From positions 1 through 40,344 of the forward strand of contig JAUIBG010000004.1 in the NCBI GenBank assembly GCA_030428165.1: a stretch of DNA of 40,344 bases, written 5' to 3'. A program made the position numbers and the translations under genes. The DNA comes from Actinomycetes bacterium. GTDB taxonomy: Bacteria > Actinomycetota > Actinomycetes > Actinomycetales > Demequinaceae. The notes below the pieces were generated by a model. The model was given only the letters and a program-made list of their open reading frames with translations. It made no database searches and had not been told where the DNA came from. Positions 17,645 to 27,200 of this stretch are shown one piece after another (positions within the stretch are counted from its first letter, which is position 1; every line of letters begins with the position of its first letter).

Positions 17645-18673
17645 GTGACCGGATTCGTGGGAGTGAACGACGCGGCCAGGTGGGTGGCGACGACCGGCGT
17701 GGAGGCCATCGTGCCCGGCATGGTCGAGTACCTCGAGCACGACTTCCGCCGCTGGGAGCAGTTCGACAAGATGCCCCGCGTCGCGAGCCACACCCCGCTG
17801 GGCTGCATGGAGCTCATGCCCACCGCGGACACGGAGCTGTACGGCTTCAAGTACGTCAACGGCCACCCGTCCAACCCCGCCCGCGGCTTCAACACCGTCG
17901 TCGCGTTCGGCATGCTCGCGGACGTCAGCAACGGGTATCCGATCTTCATGTCCGAGATGACCCTGCTCACGGCGATCCGCACGTCCTCCACCTCCGCCAT
18001 GGCGGCGAAGGCGCTCGCCCGCAAGGACTCGCGCGTCCACGGCATGGTGGGCGCCGGCAGCCAGTCCGAGTTCCAGGCTCTCGCCATGCGCGCGGTGCTG
18101 GGCCTGAATGAGATCGTCGTCTACGACATCGACCCCGACGCGATCGCCAAGTTCGTGCGCAACCTCCGTCCGCTCGGATTCGAGATCACGGTCGCGGCCG
18201 ATGCGGCAGAGGCGGCCGCCGCCGGCGACGTCGTCACCACCTGCACGGCCGACAAGCGCCGCAACGTGATCCTGCGCGACGGCGACGTCAGGCCGGGAAC
18301 CCACGTCAACACCATCGGCGGCGACACCCCTGGCAAGACCGAGCTCGACCCCGCACTGCTGGACCGCGGACCCGTCTTCGTCGAGTTCCCGCCGCAGACC
18401 AGGGTCGAGGGCGAGATCCAGGCCAAGCCCGCGGACTTCCCCGTCACCGAGCTGTGGAAGGTCATCGACGGCCGGGTGCCTGGGCGCACGTCCGACGACC
18501 AGATCACCATCTTCGACTCCGTGGGCTTCGCGATCGAGGACTTCGCGGCCCTGCGCTACCTGCGCGACGCCACCCTCGGCACGCCCTACGTCACCGACAT
18601 CGACCTGGTCGCCGAGCCCGACGACCCCAAGGACCTCTTCGGCCTGCTCGGGGCGCTCTCGCCGGTGGGCTGA
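17645..18673 (+). CDS. Ornithine cyclodeaminase
   Basis: GTG start; FMSEMTLLTAIRTSSTSAMAAKALARKDSRVHGMVGAGSQSEFQALAM, GDVVTTCTADKRRNVI, GTHVNTIGGDTPGKTELD: ornithine cyclodeaminase / mu-crystallin family. Confidence 0.92.
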   Translation: MTGFVGVNDAARWVATTGVEAIVPGMVEYLEHDFRRWEQFDKMPRVASHTPLGCMELMPTADTELYGFKYVNGHPSNPARGFNTVVAFGMLADVSNGYPIFMSEMTLLTAIRTSSTSAMAAKALARKDSRVHGMVGAGSQSEFQALAMRAVLGLNEIVVYDIDPDAIAKFVRNLRPLGFEITVAADAAEAAAAGDVVTTCTADKRRNVILRDGDVRPGTHVNTIGGDTPGKTELDPALLDRGPVFVEFPPQTRVEGEIQAKPADFPVTELWKVIDGRVPGRTSDDQITIFDSVGFAIEDFAALRYLRDATLGTPYVTDIDLVAEPDDPKDLFGLLGALSPVG

Positions 18674-18716
18674 CGCACCCACCCAACCATTCGCGGCGGC
18701 CGCGCGTCCTCACTGC

Positions 18717-19703
18717 ATGGAGACCATCAGCACCGCCGTTCGCCCCCACCGCCGCGCCGCCCGCACCGGCGCCATCGCCGCGCTCCTGCTGGCCGGATCG
18801 CTCGGCCTCGCCGGATGCTCCAGCGCCTTCGAATCGGGCGCGACCGACGGCGCCTACGGCGAGCCCGAGATGCTCTACGACGAGGCAGGCGGCGCCGACG
18901 CCTCATACGCGGCAGCCGAGGAGTCCGAGGCCTACACGGAGGACGGGTCCGGCGACGCGACGCTCGTCTCCGACGCCGACCGCGCGGTCATCGTCACCGG
19001 ATCGATGGCCATCACCGTGGACGACCCGTCCGAGGCCGCCCAGCGCGCCTCCGACATCGTCGAGGGCGCCGGCGGCCGCATCGACGCCAGGGAGGAGCAG
19101 GCGGCGACCGAGTATCAGACGGGCTGGGCCAGCCTCACGCTGCGCATTCCGGCGGACAAGCTCGACACCACGCTCGACGACCTGCGCGAGCTGGGCGAGG
19201 TCGACAATCTCTCGACCAGCTCGTACGACGTCTCGACCGAGGTCCAGGACGTCGAGTCCCAGATCGCCACGCTGGAGCAGTCGATCACCAGGATCCGCGG
19301 CCTCATCGCCGAGGCCGAGGACCTCACCGACCTCATCTACCTCGAGGACCAGCTCGCGAACCGCGAGGCCGAGCTGCAGTGGCTCGAGGCCCGCCAGCGC
19401 GGTCTCGACGACCAGGTCGCCATGTCGACGATCCACCTGGGGCTCTACAGCGAGGACGCCGAGCCGGAGCCCGAGCCTGGCACGTTCCTCAGCGGCCTGC
19501 AGGGCGGCTGGGACGCCTTCATCGGCTTCTGGTCGGTCGTGCTGGTGGTGCTCGGCGCGATCACCCCGTGGCTCGTCCTGGCGGCGCTCATCGCGCTGGC
19601 CGCCTGGCTCACGGTGCGGTTCGCGCGCCGCCGTCGCACGGACGCCACGGCCGATGCCGGGGTCGGCTCCGCAACGGAGCCCACCTCGACGACGGTCGAG
19701 TAG
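18717..19703 (+). CDS. DUF4349 domain-containing lipoprotein
   Basis: Signal + lipobox LAGCSSA; VIVTGSMAITVDDPSEAAQRASDIVEGAGGRIDAREEQ; coiled-coil; C-terminal TM helix. Confidence 0.86.
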   Translation: METISTAVRPHRRAARTGAIAALLLAGSLGLAGCSSAFESGATDGAYGEPEMLYDEAGGADASYAAAEESEAYTEDGSGDATLVSDADRAVIVTGSMAITVDDPSEAAQRASDIVEGAGGRIDAREEQAATEYQTGWASLTLRIPADKLDTTLDDLRELGEVDNLSTSSYDVSTEVQDVESQIATLEQSITRIRGLIAEAEDLTDLIYLEDQLANREAELQWLEARQRGLDDQVAMSTIHLGLYSEDAEPEPEPGTFLSGLQGGWDAFIGFWSVVLVVLGAITPWLVLAALIALAAWLTVRFARRRRTDATADAGVGSATEPTSTTVE

Positions 19704-19707
19704 CCGG

Positions 19708-21195
19708 CTAGATCCCCCGCCAGGTGAAGCGGCCACCCACCAGGGTGGCCGCGACCGGCATGCCGCGCACCGTGTCGCGGTCGGCGGTGAGCGGGTCGGC
19801 GTCCGTGAGGATCAGGTCGGCGGGCTGACCTACCTCGAGCGTGGTCCTGGCCGATGCGGCCAGCGCCTCCGCGAGGCCGATCGCCTCCTGGGGCTGCCAC
19901 GGCTCCTGGTCGTCCCTGGTGCGCCACACGGCCGAGGCGATCGCCTCCCACGGGTCCGGCGGCGCCACCGGCGCGTCCGATCCGAGCACGACTCGGACGC
20001 CCGCAGCGAGCATCGTGCGGAAGGCGAACGCGCGGTCGGAGCGGCCGGGCCAGGCGACGTCCACGACGTCGCGGTCGTCCATGGCGTGCTCGGGCTGCAC
20101 GCAGGCGCCGATGCCCAGGCCGGCCATCCGCGAGGCGTCGCCGGCGCCGAGCAACTGGGCGTGCTCCACTCGCCCGGCAGCGCCGGTCTCCTCGAAGGCG
20201 TCCAGGACGGAGGCAAGCGCACGGTCGCCGATCGCATGCACGGCCGCCCAGATGCCGGCCTCCCTGGCCGCCGACACCAGCCTCACCAGCTCGTCGTGGG
20301 GGACATTCTCGATGCCGTAGTGCGGGTCCTCCCCCGGCGCGGCGGGATACGGCTCGTTCAGCCAGGCGCTCCTGGTGTTGATCGCACCGTCGACGATCAC
20401 CTTCAGCGGCCCCATCGTCACCAGGCCGGACGCCTCCAGCGCCTGACCGCTGCGCTGGCCGCGCGCGATCGCCCTGTCGAGGTGCTCGGGCCAGACGCTC
20501 GCCACGACGCGCAGCAGGTCGGCGCCTCCGGCGATGCGGCCGGGCCACTCCGCCGGGTTGTCGGTGTTCTCGAAGTCGATCACGCCGACGAGGCCACGCC
20601 GGGCCATCTCGCGCTGAGCGTCCGCGTAGGACTCGAGCGCAGGCGCCGCCTTGAACGCGGGCGACCCCAGCGCGGCGAAGAACTCGTTCTCCCGCACGAT
20701 GCCGCTCGGGTCCAGCTCGATTCCGGCGAGCCTCGCAGCGGCCGAGTTGATCCATCCGGAGTGGAGGTCCACGCCCACGATCACCACGGGCCGGTGCGGC
20801 GCGACGGCGTCGAGCAGGGCCGCGCTGGGCTGCTCGTCCCAGAGCATGCGCTTCATGCCCCCCGCGAAGAGCACCGCGTCGCTCGCGGGATCCGCCCGCA
20901 GAGCCTCGGCCACGCCTGCCAGCGCCTCGCCAGGCGAGTGCGCGTCGGACAGGTCGAGGCGCTCGCGCGTCGCGACCCACTGGGTGAAGTGCACGTGCTC
21001 GTCCCAGAGCCCGGGGCCGATCCAACGGCCTCCGCAGTCGACGCGTTCCGCCCCTGGAGTCTCCAGCGATCCCACGTCAAGCGATCCCACAGCGCCGATG
21101 CCGGCGATGAGGCCGTCGGACAGCAGGATGTCGACGGGCTCGCCGCCGTACGGTCGGGCGCCGCTCAGCAGCACCGGGTCAGGGCCGTGGGTCAC
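19708..21195 (-). CDS. Amidohydrolase family protein (YtcJ-like)
   Basis: MTHGPDPVLLSGARPYGGEPVDILLSDGLIAGIG...GPGLWDEHVHFTQW...VHAIGDRALASVLDAFEE...VVLGSDAPVAPPDPWEAIASAV. Confidence 0.88.
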   Translation of the reverse strand: MTHGPDPVLLSGARPYGGEPVDILLSDGLIAGIGAVGSLDVGSLETPGAERVDCGGRWIGPGLWDEHVHFTQWVATRERLDLSDAHSPGEALAGVAEALRADPASDAVLFAGGMKRMLWDEQPSAALLDAVAPHRPVVIVGVDLHSGWINSAAARLAGIELDPSGIVRENEFFAALGSPAFKAAPALESYADAQREMARRGLVGVIDFENTDNPAEWPGRIAGGADLLRVVASVWPEHLDRAIARGQRSGQALEASGLVTMGPLKVIVDGAINTRSAWLNEPYPAAPGEDPHYGIENVPHDELVRLVSAAREAGIWAAVHAIGDRALASVLDAFEETGAAGRVEHAQLLGAGDASRMAGLGIGACVQPEHAMDDRDVVDVAWPGRSDRAFAFRTMLAAGVRVVLGSDAPVAPPDPWEAIASAVWRTRDDQEPWQPQEAIGLAEALAASARTTLEVGQPADLILTDADPLTADRDTVRGMPVAATLVGGRFTWRGI

Positions 21196-21222
21196 ATCGC
21201 CAGCCTAGGACTGGCGAGGGCG

Positions 21223-21969
21223 TCAGGCCTCCGCAAGTACCCCCCGCACGAGGGAGTCGCCGGAGTGCGTCGGCACGCCGTCGAACGGCTCCCTGGAGAT
21301 GTCGACGATGGGGTGGATCGCGAGGTCGAAGCCGTCGGGGATGACGAACCTGCCCTCGGCGCTGTCGAGGAAGCCCACCGAGATCATGCCCTCGACCGAC
21401 GTGTCGATGAGCCAGACCTCGAGAGCCGCATTGGCGTCGACCTCCACGGCCGCGTCGATCACGAGCTCGCGGTGGCCGTCCTCGAACTCCTCGACCCTGG
21501 CGGTGCCGACCTCGTCCTCGGTCGAGAGGTCGGCCAGCTCGGTCTGGGCGATCACGGTGCCGTCGGCCTGGGGGCCCCCCACCTGGGCGCCGATCGCGGC
21601 GCCGCTGGCCACCAACGCCAGCCCTGCGGCCGCGGCCAGCGACCACCGCGCGAAGCGCGATCCCGAGCGCGGGGCGGGTTCGGCATCGGCCTGAGGGGCG
21701 CGCGCCACCGGCACGGCCTCGCCCGCGCCGTCCACGACCGACAGCGCCGGGCGTGGCCGGTCCACACCCGTCTCCTCGGCGATGCTGTCCCACAGGGCCG
21801 CTGGGGGCTCGACGAGCTCGCCGTCGGAGCCATCGAGGACGCTGACGATCGCGCGCAGCTGCTCCACCTCGGTGCTGCACGTCGCGCACGCGGCGGCATG
21901 CGACGCGTCGGCCTCCGAGACCTGCTCGCCCATCGCGAGCGCGGCGAGGGTCTCCTCGTCACAGTGCAT
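21223..21969 (-). CDS. Anti-sigma factor (RskA-like)
   Basis: MHCDEETLAALAMGEQVSEADASHAAACATCSTEVEQLRAIV (zinc-finger-like anti-sigma domain), TM helix, C-terminal RskA-like domain; overlaps the sigma gene. Confidence 0.88.
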   Translation of the reverse strand: MHCDEETLAALAMGEQVSEADASHAAACATCSTEVEQLRAIVSVLDGSDGELVEPPAALWDSIAEETGVDRPRPALSVVDGAGEAVPVARAPQADAEPAPRSGSRFARWSLAAAAGLALVASGAAIGAQVGGPQADGTVIAQTELADLSTEDEVGTARVEEFEDGHRELVIDAAVEVDANAALEVWLIDTSVEGMISVGFLDSAEGRFVIPDGFDLAIHPIVDISREPFDGVPTHSGDSLVRGVLAEA

Positions 21970-22555
21970 CCTCCATCACCCCCAAGGTGTCTCTCAGTGC
22001 GATCAGCGATCGCCGGATATGGCTCTTCACGGTGCCGATGGGCATGTCCATCGTCGCCGAGATCTGCTGGTGCGTCATGCCCTCGAAGTAGGCCATCGCC
22101 ACCAGTTGCGACTTGGGCGGGCCGAGCCGCCTCACCTCGTCGGCGACCAGCACGCTGCGGTCGATGTCGTCGAGCGGCGCCTCGCCCCCGCCGACTGCGA
22201 CCAGGACGTCCGGCTCGGCGGCGTGCTCCCGCACCCTCGCCCGGGCCGCGAGCGCATCGGCGATGCGGCGCTTCGCGATCGTCGTGAGCCAGGCGCGCAG
22301 CACGCCGCGCTCCGGATCGAACGACTCCCGCGACTTCCATGCCGCCACGAAGGTCGCCTGCGTCACGTCCTCGGCATCGGCCCTCGAGCCCAGCTTCCGC
22401 AGCGCCATGGTGAACACGAGAGCGGAGGCGTCCCGGTAGAGCTCCTCGAGCGCGCCATCGTCGCCGCGGGCGAACCGGCGGCCGAGGTCGTCAGCGTCGA
22501 CGTCGCGATCGATGTCCATCCAGGCTTCCGTGACGGGAGGGCTCGTGAGGGTCAA
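21959..22555 (-). CDS. ECF RNA polymerase sigma factor (SigK-like)
   Basis: [68 protein letters not shown]-like region 2; [39 protein letters not shown] region 4. Confidence 0.9.
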   Translation of the reverse strand: [198 protein letters not shown]

Positions 22556-22561
22556 TGCGGA

Positions 22562-23242
22562 TCAACCTACACGCTTCGCATAGACGATGACGTTGTCCTC
22601 ATAACTCAGCCTTTCGGGGATCCACACGCCCCCGCAGGTGACGAGTGCGAGCCTCGACGGGCCGTCCTCGCGGAACAGCGTCTCGACGTCGAGGTCCGGC
22701 TTGTAGACCTGCTGGCGGTCGAACACCTCGTAGACGGCCGTCGTGCCGTCCTCGAGCGTCACCGTGATCCTGTCGCCCTCGCGGGCGTCGTGGATGTTCG
22801 CGAACGGCCCGAGCCCATCACGGGTGTCCACGTGGCTGAACAGGACTGCGGTGCCCTCGTCGGCGCCTGGCGCGGCGCCGAACCGGTACCAGCCCGCCTT
22901 CTCCGTGCCGGGCGGCACCTCGACCTGGCCGTCGTCTCGCAGGCCGGCGGGGACCACCGGCATGTCGATGGACAGGTCGGCGGACGTCACCTGCACCGGC
23001 GGCGGGAGTCTGTCGGCGCCCAGTGCGGTCAGGTCGGCCGTGACGATCTGGACGTCGGGCAGAGCCGCCTCGGCCTCGATCGCGGGGATGGTGTCGACCA
23101 TCGCCTCGACGCCCGCCGGCGGCACGGTCGCCTCCGGACTGGCGAGGTCCGCAGGCCCGAGCTCGGGCCCCGGGGGAGCCGCGCACGCCGCCAGGGCGAG
23201 GATGACGACCCCGGCAAGGGTGCCGGCGCGGAGCGTGATCAT
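22562..23242 (-). CDS. Class F-like sortase
   Basis: MITLRAGTLAGVVILALAACAAPPGP; VLFSHVDT (catalytic His), RLALVTCGGVW (catalytic Cys), ERLSYEDNVIVYAKRVG (Arg). Confidence 0.88.
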   Translation of the reverse strand: MITLRAGTLAGVVILALAACAAPPGPELGPADLASPEATVPPAGVEAMVDTIPAIEAEAALPDVQIVTADLTALGADRLPPPVQVTSADLSIDMPVVPAGLRDDGQVEVPPGTEKAGWYRFGAAPGADEGTAVLFSHVDTRDGLGPFANIHDAREGDRITVTLEDGTTAVYEVFDRQQVYKPDLDVETLFREDGPSRLALVTCGGVWIPERLSYEDNVIVYAKRVG

Positions 23243-23280
23243 GACGAGCCTCCTGACGATCAGAAGTGGGAACGGAGCGA

Positions 23281-23321
23281 GCCGGTGGCGGCCGGGAGAG
23301 TGGGTGGTGGCCGCCACCGGC
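23281..23321 (-). terminator. Strong hairpin between DUF4397 gene and sortase gene (attenuator candidate)
   Basis: gccggtggcggcc (23281-23293) perfectly inverted to ggccgccaccggc (23309-23321), 15-nt loop. Confidence 0.6.
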
Positions 23322-23335
23322 ACAGGTGTGGAGTG

Positions 23336-24151
23336 CTAGCGGCGGTTACGGGCCACGGCGGCACCGCCGATGCCCATCGCGACCAGCAGGGCCAGTCCGG
23401 CTGCGGCCAGCGGGAGGGTCGAGCTCTCCTGCTCGCCCAGCAGGCCGCCGGTTCCGGTCGGGACGCCGCCGGGGGCGTCGGAGCCCACGGTCACGGTCTG
23501 CACGGCGAGGGCGAGGTTGCCGTCCTCGAGCGAGCCCCAGGCGTACACGATGGTGTTGACGCCGTCCTCGATCATCACGTCGGCGGGCCCGACGACCGGG
23601 TCGGTGGTGCCGGTCGCGGCGACGGCGGCCGAGTAGGTGTCTGCCGGGACGTCGCCCATGACCTCGTCAGGGTTCGCGAGGTTCGAGAACAGCACGGCGT
23701 CGCCCGCGAGGATGTCGACGGCCGGGGCTGCGGCGGTGTGGCGGACCGTCAGGCGGCCCTCACCCGCTGCCGTGGGCGCGAGGTCGTTGGTGAAGAGGCT
23801 CGCGGTCGGGTCGCCCTCGGCAGTGAGGTGAGCGACCGCCGTGTAGCTCATGTCGGCCTCGAGCGGCAGGTCGATCGGTCCGAGCACCGGCGAGGAGTCG
23901 TCGGCCGCGTCGGACGCAGTGATCGCCACCGAGTAGGTGCCGGGGTCGAGCGTCAGCGGACCGGCGAGGTCGCTGGGCGCGAAGTCGTCGAGCGTGAGCT
24001 CGCCGTTGACGTAGACGTCGACGGTCAGGTCGGGGATGCCGTGCAGGACCGACAGCTCGGCCTTGCCCTCCTCGACGGCGAGCGCGGGAGCCGCGACGCC
24101 GGCCGCCAGGGCGAGGCCGGCGGCAGCGGCGATGATGCCTGTGGTGCGCAT
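23336..24151 (-). CDS. DUF4397 domain-containing secreted/anchored protein
   Basis: Signal peptide; AELSVLHGIPDLTVDVYVNGELTLDDFAPSDLAGPLTLDPGTYSVAIT; RLTVRHTAAAPAVDILAGDAVLF; C-terminal TM helix + RNRR tail. Confidence 0.9.
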   Translation of the reverse strand: MRTTGIIAAAAGLALAAGVAAPALAVEEGKAELSVLHGIPDLTVDVYVNGELTLDDFAPSDLAGPLTLDPGTYSVAITASDAADDSSPVLGPIDLPLEADMSYTAVAHLTAEGDPTASLFTNDLAPTAAGEGRLTVRHTAAAPAVDILAGDAVLFSNLANPDEVMGDVPADTYSAAVAATGTTDPVVGPADVMIEDGVNTIVYAWGSLEDGNLALAVQTVTVGSDAPGGVPTGTGGLLGEQESSTLPLAAAGLALLVAMGIGGAAVARNRR

Positions 24152-24203
24152 GATGCTTTCCTCCGTGGTTGATGTCTGGGCGTTCGCCCTCTGACACCCC
24201 CTA

Positions 24204-24230
24204 CTTCCGACGGGGACGGAGGTTTGGATG
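24204..24230 (-). promoter_or_regulatory. Candidate ECF (SigK-type) promoter upstream of DUF4397 gene
   Basis: Minus strand reads CATCCAAA-cctccgtcccc-CGTCGGAAG; resembles the M. tuberculosis SigK -35 (CCATCC) / -10 (CCGAAT) pattern as I recall it. Confidence 0.45.
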
Positions 24231-24273
24231 CAGCGATCTCAGGAATATCTCGAGGACCGCGCCGATGCCGGTG

Positions 24274-27200
24274 TCAGGCAGTCGGCACCGGCACCTCGTA
24301 GCGGCGCGGGGTTCCGAAACGGTGCGCCGTGATCGAGACCGCCTGCTCGCGCAGGAACGGCAGCATCTCGATGCGGCCGGCGGCCACGGGGGCGGCGGAG
24401 TAGACCGCGACGGCGGGCGTCCCGCCGAGCGCGTCGATCGTCGCGGCGGGCTCGACTCCCACCAGACGGACCCGGCCGCCCGCGGCGGACATACGCGCCG
24501 CGCGCTCGGCCCAGCTCTGCTCGCCCTCGACCACCAGCTCGACCCCGCGGTCGCGCAGCGCGGCCATGACGGGCTCGGGCAGCGCCTCGGTGAGGCTCAG
24601 CGCGGGTCGCGCACCGGCGCGCAGGCCGGCGGCGACGACGCGCAGCGTCTCGACGGGCGAGGCCGCACCGGCGCGGACCGTCACCGGCGTCGGGTGATAC
24701 CGGAAGGCGTTGATCTCGAACTCGAGGCCCGACGGGTCCGCGACCACGCCGAACTCCCGCTGCCAGGCGGCCGCGTCGGAGGCGAGCGCCGAACGCAGCC
24801 ACGCCACGGCATCGGCCCCGGCGCCGCACCGCTCGGCGAGGGACGCGAACTCCACGGCCAGCTCGTCGGCAGCCTCCGCTTCGGCCGCCGCGCCGGACGT
24901 GACCGGCGCATCCGACCACGTGCCGAGCGACGCCACGTAGGACGGCCCGCCCGCCTTGGTGCCCGTGCCCACCGCGGACTTCTTCCAGCCGCCGAACGGC
25001 TGCCGGCGCACGATCGCGCCCGTGATCGAGCGGTTCACATACAGATTGCCCGCCTGGACGCCTCCCATCCAGCGCTGGATCTCCTCCGTGTCGAGGCTGT
25101 GGAGGCCCGACGTGAGGCCGTAGTCCACGGCGTTGACCAGAGCGATCGCCTCGTCGAGCGTGTCGGCGGTCATGATGCCCATCACCGGACCGAAGTACTC
25201 GGTGAGGTGGAACTCGGATCCGGGCTGCACGCCGGTTCGGATGCCGGGCGTGAAGAGCACGTCGGAGCCGTCCACGGCGCGGGGCTCGAGCAGCCACTCC
25301 TGGCCGGACTCGAGCTCGGTGAGCGCCTTGGCGAGCTTGCCGCGCGGCGGCTCGATGACGGGACCGATGCGGCTGGCGGCCTCCCACGGGAGCCCCACCG
25401 GCATGGACGCGGCGGCGTCGACGAGCTGGCGACGGAAGCGCTCCGAGGTCGCGACGGAGCCGACGAGCACCACCAGCGACGAGGCCGAGCACTTCTGTCC
25501 GGCGTGGCCGAAGGCCGAGTACGCGACGTCCCTGGCGGCCAGGTCGAGGTCGGCGCTGGGCGTGACGATGATGGCGTTCTTGCCGGAGGTCTCGGCGAAC
25601 AGGCGCATCGAGGGCTTGAAGGAGCGGAACAGCGCGGCGGTCTCGTAGGCGCCGGTGAGGATCACCTGGTCGACGCCGTCGTGCGCGACGAGCCTCTCGC
25701 CCAGCTCCCTCTCGTCCACCCGGACGTACTGGAGCACTCCCTTGGGGGCGCCGGCCTCCGCGAGCGCGGCCAGCAGCGCCTCGGCGAGGACGGCGCCGGA
25801 GCGGTGGGCGGCCTCGGCGGGCTTGAGGATCGCGGCGGATCCGGCCGCGAGCGCGGCGAGCACGCCGCCCGCCGGAATAGCGACGGGGAAGTTCCACGGA
25901 GGCGTGACCAGCGTGACGGGCAGCGGCGAGAAGGTCGCGCCGTCGACGTCATTCAGTTCGAGGGCCGATGCGGCGTAGTAGTTCGCGAAGTCGATCGCCT
26001 CGGACACCTCCGCGTCGCCCTGCTCGATGACCTTGCCGGTCTCGTGGCCCATGACCTCGAGGAGCTCGGCGCGGCGGGCCTCGAGCTCGAGCGCGGCCTG
26101 GCGCAGAACGCGGGCGCGCTCGGCGGGGGCCCACGCACCCCAATCGGCCCCGGCGGCCCGGGCCGTCGCGACCGCGCCGTCCACAGCATCGGCCGTGGCG
26201 AGCCAGCCGGCTTCCGCTGTCTCGAGACCCAGAGTCGAGTGCTCCATGCGGGAGCGGATGCCGTCGGCCCAGCGCACGTTGGCGAGCACCGACGGGTCCG
26301 TGTCGGGCGCGTTGTCGAACTCCGCCTGCGGAGCGGTCGGGACGGCGCGGGGCGTGCGGCGGGCGGCCGGGACATCGGCCGGAATGAGTGCGAGCGACTG
26401 CGCGAAGCGCTCCCGCTCGCGGGCGAAGAGCTGCGGGTCATCGAGGTCGAAGACGGCGGACATGAAGTTCTCGTGGCTCGCGCCCTCCTCGAGCCGGCGG
26501 ATCAGGTACGCGATCGCGGTGTCGAAGTCGTGCGGTTCGACGATGGGCGTGTAGAGCAGGAGGCGGCCCACGGTGTCGCGCACGGCCGCCGCCTGCTGGG
26601 GCGCCATGCCCAGCAGCATCTCGACGTCGACGGCGTCGGTGACGCCGCGGTCGGTGGCGATCTCCCACGCGAGCGCCACGTCGAAGAGGTTGTGCCCGGC
26701 GACACCGATGCGGATGTTCGCCGCGTGCTCAGGGGTGAGCGCGTAGTTGAGCACCGCCTTGTAGGAGGCGTCGCTGTGCCCCTTGGACTCCCAGGTGGCG
26801 AGGGGCCAGCCGTGGAGCTCGGCGTCCACCTGCTCCATGGGCAGGTTCGCTCCCTTGACGACGCGCACCTTCACGGGCGCGCCGCCGTCCGCGACGCGCA
26901 TCCGTGCCCACTCCTGCAGGCGGATCATGCCGCCCAGGGCGTCGGGCAGGTAGGCCTGGAGCACGATGCCGGCCTCGAGGGACGGGTGCGACTCGAGGAT
27001 GCGCGTGAACACGGCGAGCGTGAGCTCGAGGTCCTTGTACTCCTCCATGTCGAGGTTGATGAAGGTGGGCGGGGTCTGCGCGGCGGCCGCCTCGTAGAGC
27101 GGGGCGAGGGCCTCGACCGCCTCGTCGACGGCAGCGTCGAATGCCCACGGCGTGTGCGGCGCGACGGTGGACGACACCTTGATCGAGACGTAGTCGACGT

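Noticed and set aside
18454-22287. 1277-aa plus-strand ORF spanning DUF4349, amidohydrolase and anti-sigma genes
   Set aside because: Shadow ORF; low-complexity Arg/Pro/Ser composition and overlaps several motif-supported genes on both strands.
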